A stretch of 64,000 bases of DNA from Novosphingobium fuchskuhlense (GCF_001519075.1 NZ_KQ954245.1:372001-436000); one strand, 5' to 3'; counted from the stretch's first letter, positions 30,312 through 39,809 are shown. The notes: generated from the sequence alone by a model not told the origin. Numbers and translations are program-made.

Positions 30312-32201
30312 ATGGCGACAGTTCTTGAGAGCGAACCCGAAGGCCACACCGGCGGGAGCGACAACGCCCCCGCGCCCGAAGCTGTCGTGGTGCGGTTTGC
30401 CGGCGACTCGGGTGATGGCATGCAGCTGACCGGCGGCCAGTTCACACTCTCGACCGCGCTGGCGGGCAACGATCTTGCGACTTTCCCCGATTTCCCGGCC
30501 GAGATCCGCGCACCGCAGGGCACGCTGTTCGGGGTTTCGGCGTTCCAGATCAACTTCGGCTCGACCGAGATCGACACCGCAGGCGATGCGCCCGACGTGC
30601 TTGTCGCGATGAACCCGGCGGCGCTCAAGACCAACGTCGGCGCGCTCAAGCCCGGCGGCCTGATCATCGCCGACACCGGCGAGTTCAACAAGCGCAACCT
30701 TGAGAAGGCCAAGTATGACGTCAGCCCGCTCGAGGATGGCAGCCTCGAGAAGTGGCAGGTGCTTGCCTTCGATATCTCGGCGCTCACGCTGGAAGCCGTT
30801 AAGCCCTTCGGCCTTGGCAACAAGGAAGCGCTGCGCTGCAAGAACATGTGGACTCTCGGCCTCGCGCTGTGGATGTTCGACCGTGACCGGCAGCCGTTGA
30901 TCGACTGGCTCAAGGGCAAGTTTGCCAAGGCGCCAATCCTCGCGGACGCCAATATTGCCGCGCTTAATGCCGGCCACGCCTATGGTGAGACGGCGGAATT
31001 GGCCGGGCCGCTCAAGCAGTATCACCTCGCGCCGGTCGATAGCGAGCCGGGCCTCTACCGCACGGTGACCGGCGCCGAGGCCGTTTCCTATGGTCTCGTC
31101 GCAGGCGCGCAGCTTGCCGGGCTCGACCTGTTCTTCGGCGGCTATCCGATCACGCCTGCCTCCGCGATCCTCCACAACCTCGCGCGGCTCAAGGAATTCG
31201 GCGTCACCACCTTCCAGGCTGAAGACGAGATTGCCGCGATTGCCGCCGCGATCGGGGCCTCCTTCGGTGGGCAGCTTGGTGTGACGTCCTCGTCGGGCCC
31301 CGGCATCGCGCTCAAGGGCGAGGCAATGGGCCTTGCGATCATGACCGAGCTGCCGCTCGTCATCGTCAATTCACAGCGCGGCGGTCCGTCGACGGGCCTG
31401 CCGACCAAGACCGAGCAATCGGACCTCTACCAGGCGGTCTACGGCCGCAACGGCGATGCGCCGATGCCGGTGATCGCCGCGCGCAGCCCTTCGGACGCGT
31501 TCGAGTGCGCGATCGAGGCCTGCCGCCTTGCGGTGCAGTACATGACCCCGGTCATGCTGCTGACCGATGGCTATATCGCCAATGCTGCCGAGCCGTGGAA
31601 AGTCCCTGATCCCAATGGTTTCGAGCCGTTTCCGGTTACCTTCCTCGAAGAACCGAACGGTCCGGATGGAGCGGTGCTGCCCTATGCGCGCGACGCGAAG
31701 GGCGCGCGGCCGTGGATCAAGCCCGGCACGCCCGGTCTCATGCACCGCATCGGCGGCATCGAGAAGAACCCCGGCACCGGCAACATCGACTACGCGCCCG
31801 CCAGCCACCAGGCGATGACCAATGCGCGCAAGGACAAGATCGACGGCATCGCTGCCGGCATCCCGGCGCAGGAAGTCACCCTTGGCGAAGCAGGCGGCAG
31901 GCTCGCGTTGGTCGGCTGGGGCTCGACCTATGGCCCGATCCACCAGGCCGTGCGCCGCGCCCGCCGCAAGGGCCATGATGTCAGCCACATCCATGTCCGC
32001 CACATCTGGCCACTGCCCGAGAACCTCGGCGAGCTTCTCAAGAGCTATGATCAGGTTATTGTTCCGGAAATGAACACTGGCCAATTCAAGACCGTCCTGC
32101 GCGATCAGTATCTGGTCGATGCCAAGCCCTTGAACAAGACGAGCGGCCAGCCTTTCACCATTGCCGAAATCGAAGCGGCGATTGCCGCAGCGCTGGCCTG
32201 A
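30312..32201 (+). CDS. korA: 2-oxoglutarate/2-oxoacid:ferredoxin oxidoreductase, fused gamma-alpha subunit
   Basis: 629 residues combining the gamma domain (about 1-200, R-F-A-G-D-S-G-D-G-M-Q-L-T-G) and the alpha domain (from about 255, F-F-G-G-Y-P-I-T-P-A-S, and S-S-G-P-G-I-A-L-K-G-E). It forms the KorAB enzyme, which decarboxylates 2-oxoglutarate or a related 2-oxoacid to the acyl-CoA and reduces ferredoxin. The fused arrangement is that of aerobic bacteria such as Mycobacterium. An AGAGGAA site precedes the ATG. korB follows after 13 bases. Confidence 0.92.
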   Translation: MATVLESEPEGHTGGSDNAPAPEAVVVRFAGDSGDGMQLTGGQFTLSTALAGNDLATFPDFPAEIRAPQGTLFGVSAFQINFGSTEIDTAGDAPDVLVAMNPAALKTNVGALKPGGLIIADTGEFNKRNLEKAKYDVSPLEDGSLEKWQVLAFDISALTLEAVKPFGLGNKEALRCKNMWTLGLALWMFDRDRQPLIDWLKGKFAKAPILADANIAALNAGHAYGETAELAGPLKQYHLAPVDSEPGLYRTVTGAEAVSYGLVAGAQLAGLDLFFGGYPITPASAILHNLARLKEFGVTTFQAEDEIAAIAAAIGASFGGQLGVTSSSGPGIALKGEAMGLAIMTELPLVIVNSQRGGPSTGLPTKTEQSDLYQAVYGRNGDAPMPVIAARSPSDAFECAIEACRLAVQYMTPVMLLTDGYIANAAEPWKVPDPNGFEPFPVTFLEEPNGPDGAVLPYARDAKGARPWIKPGTPGLMHRIGGIEKNPGTGNIDYAPASHQAMTNARKDKIDGIAAGIPAQEVTLGEAGGRLALVGWGSTYGPIHQAVRRARRKGHDVSHIHVRHIWPLPENLGELLKSYDQVIVPEMNTGQFKTVLRDQYLVDAKPLNKTSGQPFTIAEIEAAIAAALA

Positions 32202-32214
32202 GGGAAGCAAGACC

Positions 32215-33237
32215 ATGAACGACATGACCCCCATCGCCAAGGTCCAGACCACGCTCAAGGACTGGGAAACCGATCAGGAAGTGCGCTGGTGCCCGGGCTG
32301 CGGTGACTACGCCATCCTCAAGGCAGTGCAGCGGACGCTGCCGGAACTCGGTGCGGACCCGGCCAAGACTGTGTTTATCTCGGGCATCGGCTGTTCGAGC
32401 CGCTTTCCTTATTACGTCGAAAGCTACGGTTTCCACACCATTCACGGCCGTGCGCCCGCTTTTGCCACGGGGCTCAAGCTCGCCAATCCCGAGCTTGACG
32501 TCTGGCTGGTGACGGGGGATGGCGATGGGATGTCGATCGGCGGCAACCACACGATGCACGTGCTGCGCCGCAATCTGAACACGCAGATATTGCTGTTCAA
32601 CAACGAGATCTATGGCCTGACGAAGGGCCAGTATTCCCCCACGAGCCGCCTTGGCACCGTTTCTCCGACGACGCCATTGGGTTCGGTCGATCGTCCGGCG
32701 ACGCCTTGCGCTTTCGCTCTGGGCGCAGGCGGCCGCTTCATCGCACGGGCCTATGACGTCTCGAAGGAACTGCCCGCTGTGCTCAAGGCCGCCCATGCCC
32801 ATCAGGGTGCGGCCTTCGTCGAGATCTTCCAGAACTGCATCGTCTACAACAAGGACGTCTTTGCCGATTTCACGGAAAAGGCTGGTGCTGCCATGGGGCA
32901 GCTCTGGCTGAAGCACGGCGAACCGATGCTGTTTAACAAGGGCACCAAGGGCATTGCGCTCGATACCGAGACGCTCGCGCTCAAGGTTGTCGACGTGGAG
33001 GATGGCGACTGGCAGGCAGCGGGCGTACGCGTCCACGACGTGAAGAACCGCGCGCTGGCGCATCTGCTGGTCGAGATGCCGTTCGGCCCGTTCCCGATGG
33101 CGCTTGGCGTGATCTACGACGATCCGCGTCCGACCTTCGAGGCGGCCGTGATCGAGGAACGCGCGCGCGCCTCCGCCGGCAAGACCGCAAACCTCGCCAA
33201 GCTGCTGAGCAAGGGCCAGACCTGGACGGTCGACTGA
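32215..33237 (+). CDS. korB: 2-oxoglutarate/2-oxoacid:ferredoxin oxidoreductase beta subunit
   Basis: 340-residue thiamine-diphosphate-binding subunit, partner of the preceding KorA. It has W-C-P-G-C-G-D-Y near the N-terminus (Fe-S ligands), another Cys in I-G-C-S-S-R, and the ThDP/Mg motif V-T-G-D-G-D-G...G-G-N-H followed by N-N-E-I-Y-G-L-T-K-G-Q-Y-S-P-T. The start M-N-D-M-T-P (ATG 32215) has an AGGGAAG site. No ferredoxin gene lies next to it. Confidence 0.93.
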   Translation: MNDMTPIAKVQTTLKDWETDQEVRWCPGCGDYAILKAVQRTLPELGADPAKTVFISGIGCSSRFPYYVESYGFHTIHGRAPAFATGLKLANPELDVWLVTGDGDGMSIGGNHTMHVLRRNLNTQILLFNNEIYGLTKGQYSPTSRLGTVSPTTPLGSVDRPATPCAFALGAGGRFIARAYDVSKELPAVLKAAHAHQGAAFVEIFQNCIVYNKDVFADFTEKAGAAMGQLWLKHGEPMLFNKGTKGIALDTETLALKVVDVEDGDWQAAGVRVHDVKNRALAHLLVEMPFGPFPMALGVIYDDPRPTFEAAVIEERARASAGKTANLAKLLSKGQTWTVD

Positions 33238-33294
33238 GGCCTGCCCCTACGGGGTAGTGGGACGTGGCGCTGGCCTGTGCGATAGGCCGGCGCC

Positions 33295-34659
33295 ATGACC
33301 ACCCCTTCCATCGTCTGGCTTCGCCGCGATCTGCGCCTTGCCGATCAGGCTGCCTTTGCCGCAGCGGCTGCTGCTGGGCCGGTAATCCCGGTCTATGTCC
33401 TTGACGACGAGACGCCGAGGCATCGCCGCATGGGGGCGGCCTCGCGCTGGTGGTTGCATCATAGCCTTGCAAGCCTCGACGCCGATTTGCGCGCGAGAGG
33501 CTCGCGCCTGATCCTGCGACGTGGGCGCTGCGAAGAGGTGCTGGCACACCTCGCGCGGGAGACAGGCGCGACCGCCGTCCACTGCCTGCGCCATTATGAA
33601 CCCTGGTGGCGCAATGCCGAGCGTGCGGTGGGCGAAGTGCTCGACCTTCGGCGGCATGACGGCAATTATCTAGCTCCGCCGGGATCGGTGACCACCGGAA
33701 GCGGCAGTCCCTACAAGATCTACACGCCCTTCTGGCGCGCACTCGAAGCTCGCATGCCGCCCGCTCCGCCGCTCCCTGCGCCGGACCGTCTGCCGGCGCC
33801 CGAAGCGTGGCCCGCTTCCGATACGCTGGCCGAATGGAACCTCCTGCCCACGACGCCCGATTGGGCCGGCGGGATGCGCGCGGAATGGACACCGGGCGAG
33901 GCAGGGGCTGCCGCGCGGCTCGAGGCCTTCCTGCCCCGCGCCCGCGTCTATGCAGACCGTCGCAATCTGCCCTCGGTACCGGGAACCTCGCGGCTATCGC
34001 CGCATCTGCATTTCGGGGAAATCTCGCCCGCGACGATCTGGCATGCGACAGCTGAGCGGGGCGGGACGGTCGGCACCTTCCTCGGTGAGCTGGGCTGGCG
34101 CGACTACGCCCAGAACGTGATCCTGCAAATGCCGGACTACGCCGGAAAGCCGGCGCGCGAGGCGTTCGATGATTTCCCCTGGCGAGATGACCCCGCCGGC
34201 CTCAAGGCCTGGCAGCAGGGGCTGACGGGCTATCCCATCGTTGATGCCGGGATGCGCGAGCTCTGGACGACGGGCTGGATGCACAACCGCGTCCGCATGA
34301 TTGCAGCGAGCTTCCTCATCAAGCATCTCCTGATCGATTGGCGCGAAGGCGAGCGCTGGTTCTGGGATACGCTGGTCGATGCCGACTACGGCTCCAACGC
34401 GGTCAACTGGCAATGGAGCGCGGGCACCGGCGTCGACAGCAATATGTTCGTGCGGATCATGGCGCCGCTGACCCAAAGCCCCAAGTTCGATGCGGGGGCC
34501 TATATTCGCCAGTGGGTGCCCGAACTGGCGCATCTCGATGATACGCGCATCCACGATCCCGACGTCCGCCCGCGCGGGTATCCGGCTCGCTTCGTCGGCC
34601 ATGCCGAAGCCCGTGCACGGGCACTGGCGGCTTATGCGGAATGGAACGACCGCCGCTGA
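33295..34659 (+). CDS. phr: Deoxyribodipyrimidine photolyase
   Basis: 454-residue FAD enzyme that uses blue light to split cyclobutane pyrimidine dimers. The N-terminal alpha/beta domain starts W-L-R-R-D-L-R-L-A-D; the C-terminal FAD domain has S-R-L-S-P-H-L-H-F-G-E-I-S-P, W-R-D-Y-A-Q, T-G-W-M-H-N-R-V-R-M and D-A-D-Y-G-S-N-A-V-N-W-Q-W. The length is normal for class I photolyases. Just downstream lies a decayed cyclopropane-fatty-acid-synthase fragment, a usual neighbour in singlet-oxygen stress clusters. Confidence 0.95.
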   Translation: MTTPSIVWLRRDLRLADQAAFAAAAAAGPVIPVYVLDDETPRHRRMGAASRWWLHHSLASLDADLRARGSRLILRRGRCEEVLAHLARETGATAVHCLRHYEPWWRNAERAVGEVLDLRRHDGNYLAPPGSVTTGSGSPYKIYTPFWRALEARMPPAPPLPAPDRLPAPEAWPASDTLAEWNLLPTTPDWAGGMRAEWTPGEAGAAARLEAFLPRARVYADRRNLPSVPGTSRLSPHLHFGEISPATIWHATAERGGTVGTFLGELGWRDYAQNVILQMPDYAGKPAREAFDDFPWRDDPAGLKAWQQGLTGYPIVDAGMRELWTTGWMHNRVRMIAASFLIKHLLIDWREGERWFWDTLVDADYGSNAVNWQWSAGTGVDSNMFVRIMAPLTQSPKFDAGAYIRQWVPELAHLDDTRIHDPDVRPRGYPARFVGHAEARARALAAYAEWNDRR

Positions 34660-34706
34660 ATTTGGGACAAGTGACCTCGTCCCGTTGCTTTCGCGCGTGC
34701 CAAGCT

Positions 34707-34949
34707 CAATACACTCGCAAAGCCGACTTCATCCATACCTACATCTTCCCCCGTGGAATGACGCTGAGCCAGCGCGCGTTTCGTGGGCTTGCCGAGGCTG
34801 GCGGGCTCGGTTGGTGCGATCAGGTCGATTTCGCCCAGGACCACGCGCAGACCTTGCGGCTCGGGCGCTTCCATCTGATATATTGCGAAGCGGGGTTCCT
34901 CGGCGGCGGGATCACCATCAGCCAGGTGACTCGTGTCAAGCCAGCTTGA
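34707..34949 (+). pseudogene. Decayed C-terminal fragment of a cyclopropane-fatty-acyl-phospholipid synthase
   Basis: The plus-strand frame here encodes Y-T-R-K-A-D-F-I-H-T-Y-I-F-P-R-G-M, then T-L-R-L-G-R-F, and H-L-I-Y-C-E-A-G-F. These match the last part of Cfa-family enzymes (D-F-I-x-x-Y-I-F-P-G-G-M ... Y-A-x-T-L-x-x-W ... F-Y-L-A-Y-C-E-A-G-F). A normal enzyme is about 400 residues; only about 75 remain. The stretch between T-L-R-L and Y-C-E-A-G-F appears about 25-30 residues too short, so there is an internal deletion as well. The SAM-binding domain is gone. The resemblance is from memory of the family, not a search. An 80-residue minus-strand frame over the same bases (34632-34874) looks like its shadow. 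The rest of 34660-34990 holds nothing I recognise. Confidence 0.65.
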
Positions 34950-34990
34950 GCATTGCTGAAAACTATCAGGAAAATATTCACCATTATGGG

Positions 34991-35353
34991 TCACGCGACA
35001 GGGCGATAGACCCCGTCTCCGCGATAGCGCTGCAGGATGTTGTCGTGGATGATCGGGCTGAGCAGGTTGGCAAAGGCGCAGCCGACCTGGCCGCGCTGCC
35101 ACCACACCACTTCGCTTTGCAGCGCTTCCAAACCCGGCAGGGTCAACCAGCAGATCGTGCCGACGTGCATGCGGTTGAGCGCGGTTGCGGAAAAGCCGCC
35201 GAGCGAGAGATCGTGAACGACGGTGTGAAAGCTCTTCGCGCCGGAGGGGCGCAGACTCGCTGGGATGTTGACCTTGCTGCGCGGCGCACAGCGGTCTTCC
35301 TGGGTCGCCTGATAGTAGGCTTCGTTCGCGTAAGGATCCCAATCCTCGTGCAT
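34991..35353 (-). CDS. PilZ-domain protein (predicted cyclic di-GMP receptor)
   Basis: 120-residue single-domain protein. Both ligand motifs are present: R21-C-A-P-R25 (R-x-x-x-R) and D48-L-S50-L-G-G53 (D/N-x-S-x-x-G), so it should bind cyclic di-GMP. The rest is the PilZ beta-barrel with a W-W-Q-R-G-Q-V-G-C-A-F strand. It stands alone, downstream of nothing on its strand; relatives affect motility, polysaccharide secretion or biofilm. The GGDEF protein at the left end of the window is one possible source of its ligand, but no direct link is shown. Confidence 0.88.
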   Translation of the reverse strand: MHEDWDPYANEAYYQATQEDRCAPRSKVNIPASLRPSGAKSFHTVVHDLSLGGFSATALNRMHVGTICWLTLPGLEALQSEVVWWQRGQVGCAFANLLSPIIHDNILQRYRGDGVYRPVA

Positions 35354-35422
35354 GGCGATTGTCCTGAGCCGTTTCTGCCTTCCCCGCGCGGGAAGGCGTG
35401 AGCGGACTATCGCCGGACGGGC

Positions 35423-36169
35423 TTAACCGTTTGTCAGGACTTGTGGTTCGCGGGGCTGGTTAACCGATACGCGGGCCGGGCTGGCGAATGATTCACCAAG
35501 CAATGCCGTGATGTAGTCGGCAACCACTTCCGGAGCCTTAACGCTCGCCGGATCTTCGCCGGGATAGGCCTTGGCGCGCATCGCCGTGCGCGTTGCGCCG
35601 GGATCGAGGATCGCGACCCGGATCGCCGAGAGGTTGCGCACTTCCTGTGCATAGGCATCTAGCAGGTTCTCGAACGCTGCCTTGGTCGCGCCGTAGGCAC
35701 CCCAATAGGCACGCGGTGCGGATCCGACGCTGGAGGTCACGCCGATAACGCGCGCGTCCTTGCTCTTCTTGAGCATGGGGTCGAAGCCCGCGATCAAGGA
35801 TTGCGTGGCCAGCACGTTGAGCGTCATCGCACGGCTGAGGTCCTTGGGCTCGATCTGCCAGACCGGGGTGAGCGTCGGCAGGACCGCTGCGTTGATCACC
35901 ATGATGTCGAGCGCGTCCCAGCGGCGGCCGATGGCGGCGGCGAGGCGCGCGATGCCATCGGGCTCGGCCAGATCAACGGGAGCGATCGTCGCGCTGCCGC
36001 CGGTTTCGTAGATAGCCTGCTCGACAGCTTCGAGGTCCTTGCCCGCGCGGGCGGTCAGGATCACATGCGCGCCGGCAGCGGCCAGCGCCTTCGCCGTGGC
36101 GGCTCCGATGCCGCGGCTTGCGCCGGTCACCAGCGCAAGCTGGCCGGCCAGCAATCCCGTGCTGCTCAT
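35423..36169 (-). CDS. SDR-family NAD(P)-dependent oxidoreductase
   Basis: 248-residue classical short-chain dehydrogenase with T-G-A-S-R-G-I-G, an unusual I-N-A-A in place of N-N-A-G, a catalytic Ser in V-T-S-S-V-G-S and Y-G-A-T-K. It overlaps the purF stop by 4 bases (ATGA), so it is co-translated with purF. The substrate is unknown. The C-terminal tail (V-S-V-N-Q-P-R-E-P-Q-V-L-T-N-G) extends past the usual end. Confidence 0.88.
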   Translation of the reverse strand: MSSTGLLAGQLALVTGASRGIGAATAKALAAAGAHVILTARAGKDLEAVEQAIYETGGSATIAPVDLAEPDGIARLAAAIGRRWDALDIMVINAAVLPTLTPVWQIEPKDLSRAMTLNVLATQSLIAGFDPMLKKSKDARVIGVTSSVGSAPRAYWGAYGATKAAFENLLDAYAQEVRNLSAIRVAILDPGATRTAMRAKAYPGEDPASVKAPEVVADYITALLGESFASPARVSVNQPREPQVLTNG

Positions 36170-37656
36170 GCCACCTTCCCCACGGGAAGCGGCAACTGGT
36201 CAGCGCCGTCACGGCCGACGAGGTCGGTCAGCCGGGTCGGGTATTCACCCGTGAAGCAGGCATCGCAGTATTGCGGGCAGGCCTTGTTGCGTTCGGCCTC
36301 ACCCACTGCGCGGTAGAGCCCGTCGATCGAGATGAAGGCAAGGCTGTCGGCATGAATGAACTTGGCCATGGCCTCCACGTCCATCGTCGCGGCGAGCAGC
36401 TTCGACCGCTCGGGTGTATCGACGCCGTAGAAGCACGAATGTTCGGTCGGCGGGCTGGCGACACGGAAATGGACTTCGCTGGCACCGGCATCGCGCATCA
36501 TCTGCACGATCTTCATCGAGGTGGTGCCGCGCACGATCGAATCATCGATCAGCACGATGCGCTTGCCCGCCACCAGCGCGCGGTTGGCATTGTGCTTGCG
36601 CTTCACGTCGGCATGGCGCGCGCCGTCCGATGGTTGGATAAATGTGCGGCCCACGTAGTGCGAACGGATGATGCCGAGCTCGAAGGGAATGCCGGAAGCG
36701 AGCGCATAGCCGAGTGCGGCGGGGACGCCGCTATCCGGCACCGGGATCACGATATCGGCCTCGACTTCGCTCTCGCGCGCGAGTTCGGCGCCGATAGCCT
36801 TGCGCACTTCGTAGACCGAGCGGCCACCCATCAGCGAATCCGGACGGCTGAAATAGACGTGCTCGAAGATGCAGGGGCGGGGGCTGGTGTGGCCAAAGGG
36901 GCGGTGGCAGCGAATCTCGCCATCATGCCCGACCTGGATCATCTCGCCCGGCTCGACCTCGCGCACGAAATCCGCACCGATGACGTCGAGCGCCACGGTC
37001 TCGCTCGCAAAGACCACCGCATCGCCCAGCTTGCCCATCACGAGAGGGCGGATGCCGAGTGGATCGCGGCAGGCGATCATGCCCTCGTTGGTGAGGCAGA
37101 TCAGCGAATAAGCACCCTCGACCAGCCGCAGCGCATCGATGAAGCGGTCAAGCAGCGTGGGGTAGCGGCTCGTCGCGACGAGGTGGATGATGACTTCGGT
37201 ATCCGAAGTCGACTGGAAGATCGCGCCCTTGGCGACAAGGTCGCGCTTCAGCGTCATCGCGTTCGAGATATTGCCGTTGTGCGCGATGGCAAAGCCGCCA
37301 GTGGCGAGATCGGCGAAGAGCGGCTGCACGTTGCGCAGGCCCGAGCCGCCGGTGGTCGAGTAGCGCACATGGCCCGCAGCCATCATGCCGGGCAGCTCGG
37401 CAATTGCCTGGCCGCTCGAAAAATTCTGCGCGACATGGCCGAGCCCGCGGCGGGAGTAGAACTCCTGCCCGTCGAAGCTGGTGATGCCAACCGCTTCCTG
37501 GCCGCGGTGCTGCAGGGCGTGGAGCCCCAGAGCGGCGATGGCGGCCGCGTCACGCGCGCCGAGTACGCCGAAAATCCCGCATTCCTCGCGGAGTTTGTCG
37601 CCGTTCTCGTCAAAGAAGGGATGGGCCGCGCCGCAAAGGGGATCGGTAAGGGTCAT
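36166..37656 (-). CDS. purF: Amidophosphoribosyltransferase
   Basis: First enzyme of purine synthesis: PRPP plus glutamine gives phosphoribosylamine. 496 residues. The nucleophile is Cys26 in E-E-C26-G-I-F-G, so a propeptide of about 25 residues would be cut off, as in the Bacillus type. Cysteines in R-P-C-I-F-E, H-S-C-F-Y-G-V and Y-C-D-A-C-F match the four Fe-S ligands of that type. The PRPP loop is I-V-L-I-D-D-S-I-V-R-G-T-T. It is followed by an overlapping SDR gene. Confidence 0.96.
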   Translation of the reverse strand: MTLTDPLCGAAHPFFDENGDKLREECGIFGVLGARDAAAIAALGLHALQHRGQEAVGITSFDGQEFYSRRGLGHVAQNFSSGQAIAELPGMMAAGHVRYSTTGGSGLRNVQPLFADLATGGFAIAHNGNISNAMTLKRDLVAKGAIFQSTSDTEVIIHLVATSRYPTLLDRFIDALRLVEGAYSLICLTNEGMIACRDPLGIRPLVMGKLGDAVVFASETVALDVIGADFVREVEPGEMIQVGHDGEIRCHRPFGHTSPRPCIFEHVYFSRPDSLMGGRSVYEVRKAIGAELARESEVEADIVIPVPDSGVPAALGYALASGIPFELGIIRSHYVGRTFIQPSDGARHADVKRKHNANRALVAGKRIVLIDDSIVRGTTSMKIVQMMRDAGASEVHFRVASPPTEHSCFYGVDTPERSKLLAATMDVEAMAKFIHADSLAFISIDGLYRAVGEAERNKACPQYCDACFTGEYPTRLTDLVGRDGADQLPLPVGKVA

Positions 37657-37830
37657 GGGCGTTCCGGATTCTGCGCTGCGGCGCCCGTACCGACGCCTTC
37701 AGCGCGCCATGTGGCGAGCTTTGGGGCGTAACGCAAGTGTCTCCGATCCGGCGTTGCGCCCCGTGGACACGGTTGCCACACCGCGTGCATGCGCCTAGAT
37801 GGCCGCACATATGCTGAAGCGAGCCCGCAC

Positions 37831-39072
37831 TTGATCCTCTCGCCTTTTGAATGGACAATCGCCAAGCGCTATATGCTGCCGGGCCGGGGCGAAGCCTTCA
37901 TTGCCATGGTCGCGGGCATCAGCCTCGTCGCGGTGATGCTCGGCGTTGCCGCGCTGGTCATCGTGATGAGCGTGATGAACGGCTTTCGCGCCGAACTTCT
38001 CGACAAGATCGTCGGCCTCAACGGACATGCGATCGTCCAGGCCTATGGTGGCCGGCTCGATGACTGGCAGGATATCCTGAAGCGCGTCGAGGCGACGCCC
38101 GGTGTCACCCGCGCCAGTCCGCTGATCGAGCAGCCGCTGCTCGCCACCTTCAACGGGCGGGTCGAGGCGATCCTCGTGCGCGGCAATACCGGGTCCGATA
38201 TCCAGCGCCTTTCCGCCAAACGCCTTGTCGGCAATTTCGCGGAATTGCGCGCCGGCTCCAGCAATGTCGCCATCGGCTCGCGGCTGGCCGAAAGCCTTGG
38301 CGCGCAAATCGGCGATACGATCACCATCATCAATCCGCAGGGCCGCTCCACCCCCTTCGGCACGGTGCCGCGTCAGATCGGCTACCGCGTCGCCGCGATT
38401 TTCGAGATCGGGGTCTATGACTACGACAATGCCTATGTCGTCATGCCGATTGCCGACGCCCAGACCTTGCTGCTGACCGGCGACACCATCGGCATGATCG
38501 AGGTGACGACCACCAATGCCGACACTGCCGCGCAGACCCTTGCACCGATCAAGCAGGCGCTGGCGGGCCGCGCCCAGGTGACCGACTGGAAGACGATCAA
38601 CGCCAGCCTGTTCGAGGCCCTGGCGGTGGAGCGCGTGGCGATGTTCGTCGTGCTCTCGATCATCGTCCTCGTCGCGGTTTTCAACATCCTCTCTTCGCTG
38701 ATCATGCTGGTGCGCGCCAAGACCCGCGATATCGCGATCCTGCGCACGATGGGGGCGACGCGGAAGAGCCTGCTCAAGGTTTTCGTCACCATCGGCTTCA
38801 TCATCGGCGCGCTGGGCACGGCGGTGGGCCTCGCGCTCGGCCTCGTGTTCCTCTATTTCCGCCAGAGCGTGGTGAACGGCGTCGAGTTCCTTACTGGCCA
38901 GCCGCTATGGGACCCTCAGATCCGCTTCCTCACCGAACTGCCCAGCCGCAGCGATCCGGTCGAGATCACGGTGATCTGTCTGATGGCGCTCGTCCTCAGT
39001 TTCCTTGCGACACTCTACCCGGCACTGACGGCGGCGAGCACAGATCCGGTGCAGGTGCTGCGCTATGAGTGA
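37831..39072 (+). CDS. lolC: Lipoprotein-releasing ABC transporter permease (LolC/LolE/LolF type)
   Basis: Inner-membrane permease that with LolD extracts lipoproteins for transfer to the outer membrane. About 413 residues: an N-terminal helix ([24 protein letters not shown]), a periplasmic domain of about 240 residues, then three C-terminal helices of the FtsX type. I prefer TTG 37831, which gives [14 protein letters not shown]; an ATG at 37789 in the same frame adds 14 residues. Only one permease gene is present, so it may work as a homodimer. It overlaps lolD by 8 bases. Confidence 0.92.
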   Translation: MILSPFEWTIAKRYMLPGRGEAFIAMVAGISLVAVMLGVAALVIVMSVMNGFRAELLDKIVGLNGHAIVQAYGGRLDDWQDILKRVEATPGVTRASPLIEQPLLATFNGRVEAILVRGNTGSDIQRLSAKRLVGNFAELRAGSSNVAIGSRLAESLGAQIGDTITIINPQGRSTPFGTVPRQIGYRVAAIFEIGVYDYDNAYVVMPIADAQTLLLTGDTIGMIEVTTTNADTAAQTLAPIKQALAGRAQVTDWKTINASLFEALAVERVAMFVVLSIIVLVAVFNILSSLIMLVRAKTRDIAILRTMGATRKSLLKVFVTIGFIIGALGTAVGLALGLVFLYFRQSVVNGVEFLTGQPLWDPQIRFLTELPSRSDPVEITVICLMALVLSFLATLYPALTAASTDPVQVLRYE

Positions 39073-39739
39073 GCCGTTCGTGCGCCTCGCCAATCTGCGG
39101 CGCAGCTTCAGCCAGGGCGGCGAAACCATCGAGGTCCTGCGCGGCATCGATCTTGCCATCCGCCCGGGTGAGATCGTCGCGCTGCTCGGACCCTCGGGCT
39201 CGGGCAAGTCGACCATGCTGCAGGCGGTGGGCCTGCTCGAAGGCGGGTTTACGGGCAAGATCGAGATTGCCGGGATCGAGGCAAGTGCACTCTCTGCTGA
39301 TGCACGCACGGCGCTGCGCCGCGATCACCTGGGCTTCGTCTACCAGTTCCACCACTTGCTCCCCGATTTCAATGCGACCGAGAACGTCGTTCTGCCGCAA
39401 CTGATCGCGGGCAAGGGCGCCGGCGAGGCGAGGGCGCGGGCGGAGGAACTGCTCACCGCGCTCGGCCTTGGCCACCGCCTCACGCATCGGCCCAGTCAGC
39501 TATCGGGCGGCGAGCAGCAGCGCGTGGCTGTCGCCCGCGCGCTCGCCAACCGGCCAGGCCTTGTGCTCGCGGATGAACCCACCGGCAATCTCGACGAGGC
39601 GACCGCCGACAAGGTGCTGGAGCAATTTCTCAAGCTGGTGCGCGGGGAGGGGAGTTCTGCCCTTGTCGCCACGCACAACGAGCGGCTTGCCCTGCGCATG
39701 GACCGCGTGGTGCGGCTGCACGAGGGGCTTCTGGCCTGA
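39065..39739 (+). CDS. lolD: Lipoprotein-releasing ABC transporter ATP-binding protein
   Basis: 224-residue ATPase with Walker [11 protein letters not shown]-loop region [10 protein letters not shown], signature [10 protein letters not shown] and Walker [21 protein letters not shown] is characteristic of LolD. The ATG sits inside the end of the permease gene (8-base overlap), so the pair is translationally coupled. Confidence 0.95.
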   Translation: MSEPFVRLANLRRSFSQGGETIEVLRGIDLAIRPGEIVALLGPSGSGKSTMLQAVGLLEGGFTGKIEIAGIEASALSADARTALRRDHLGFVYQFHHLLPDFNATENVVLPQLIAGKGAGEARARAEELLTALGLGHRLTHRPSQLSGGEQQRVAVARALANRPGLVLADEPTGNLDEATADKVLEQFLKLVRGEGSSALVATHNERLALRMDRVVRLHEGLLA

Positions 39740-39809
39740 TCCTCTCCGCTTGATCCCCGCGCCCCGCCGTGCCAGCCTGCGGCCAAAGCACATCAGGGGA
39801 GCCAGACAG

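Noticed and set aside
34632..34874. An 80-residue minus-strand frame downstream of the PilZ gene.
   Set aside because: The opposite strand matches Cfa C-terminal motifs, so this frame is more likely its shadow.
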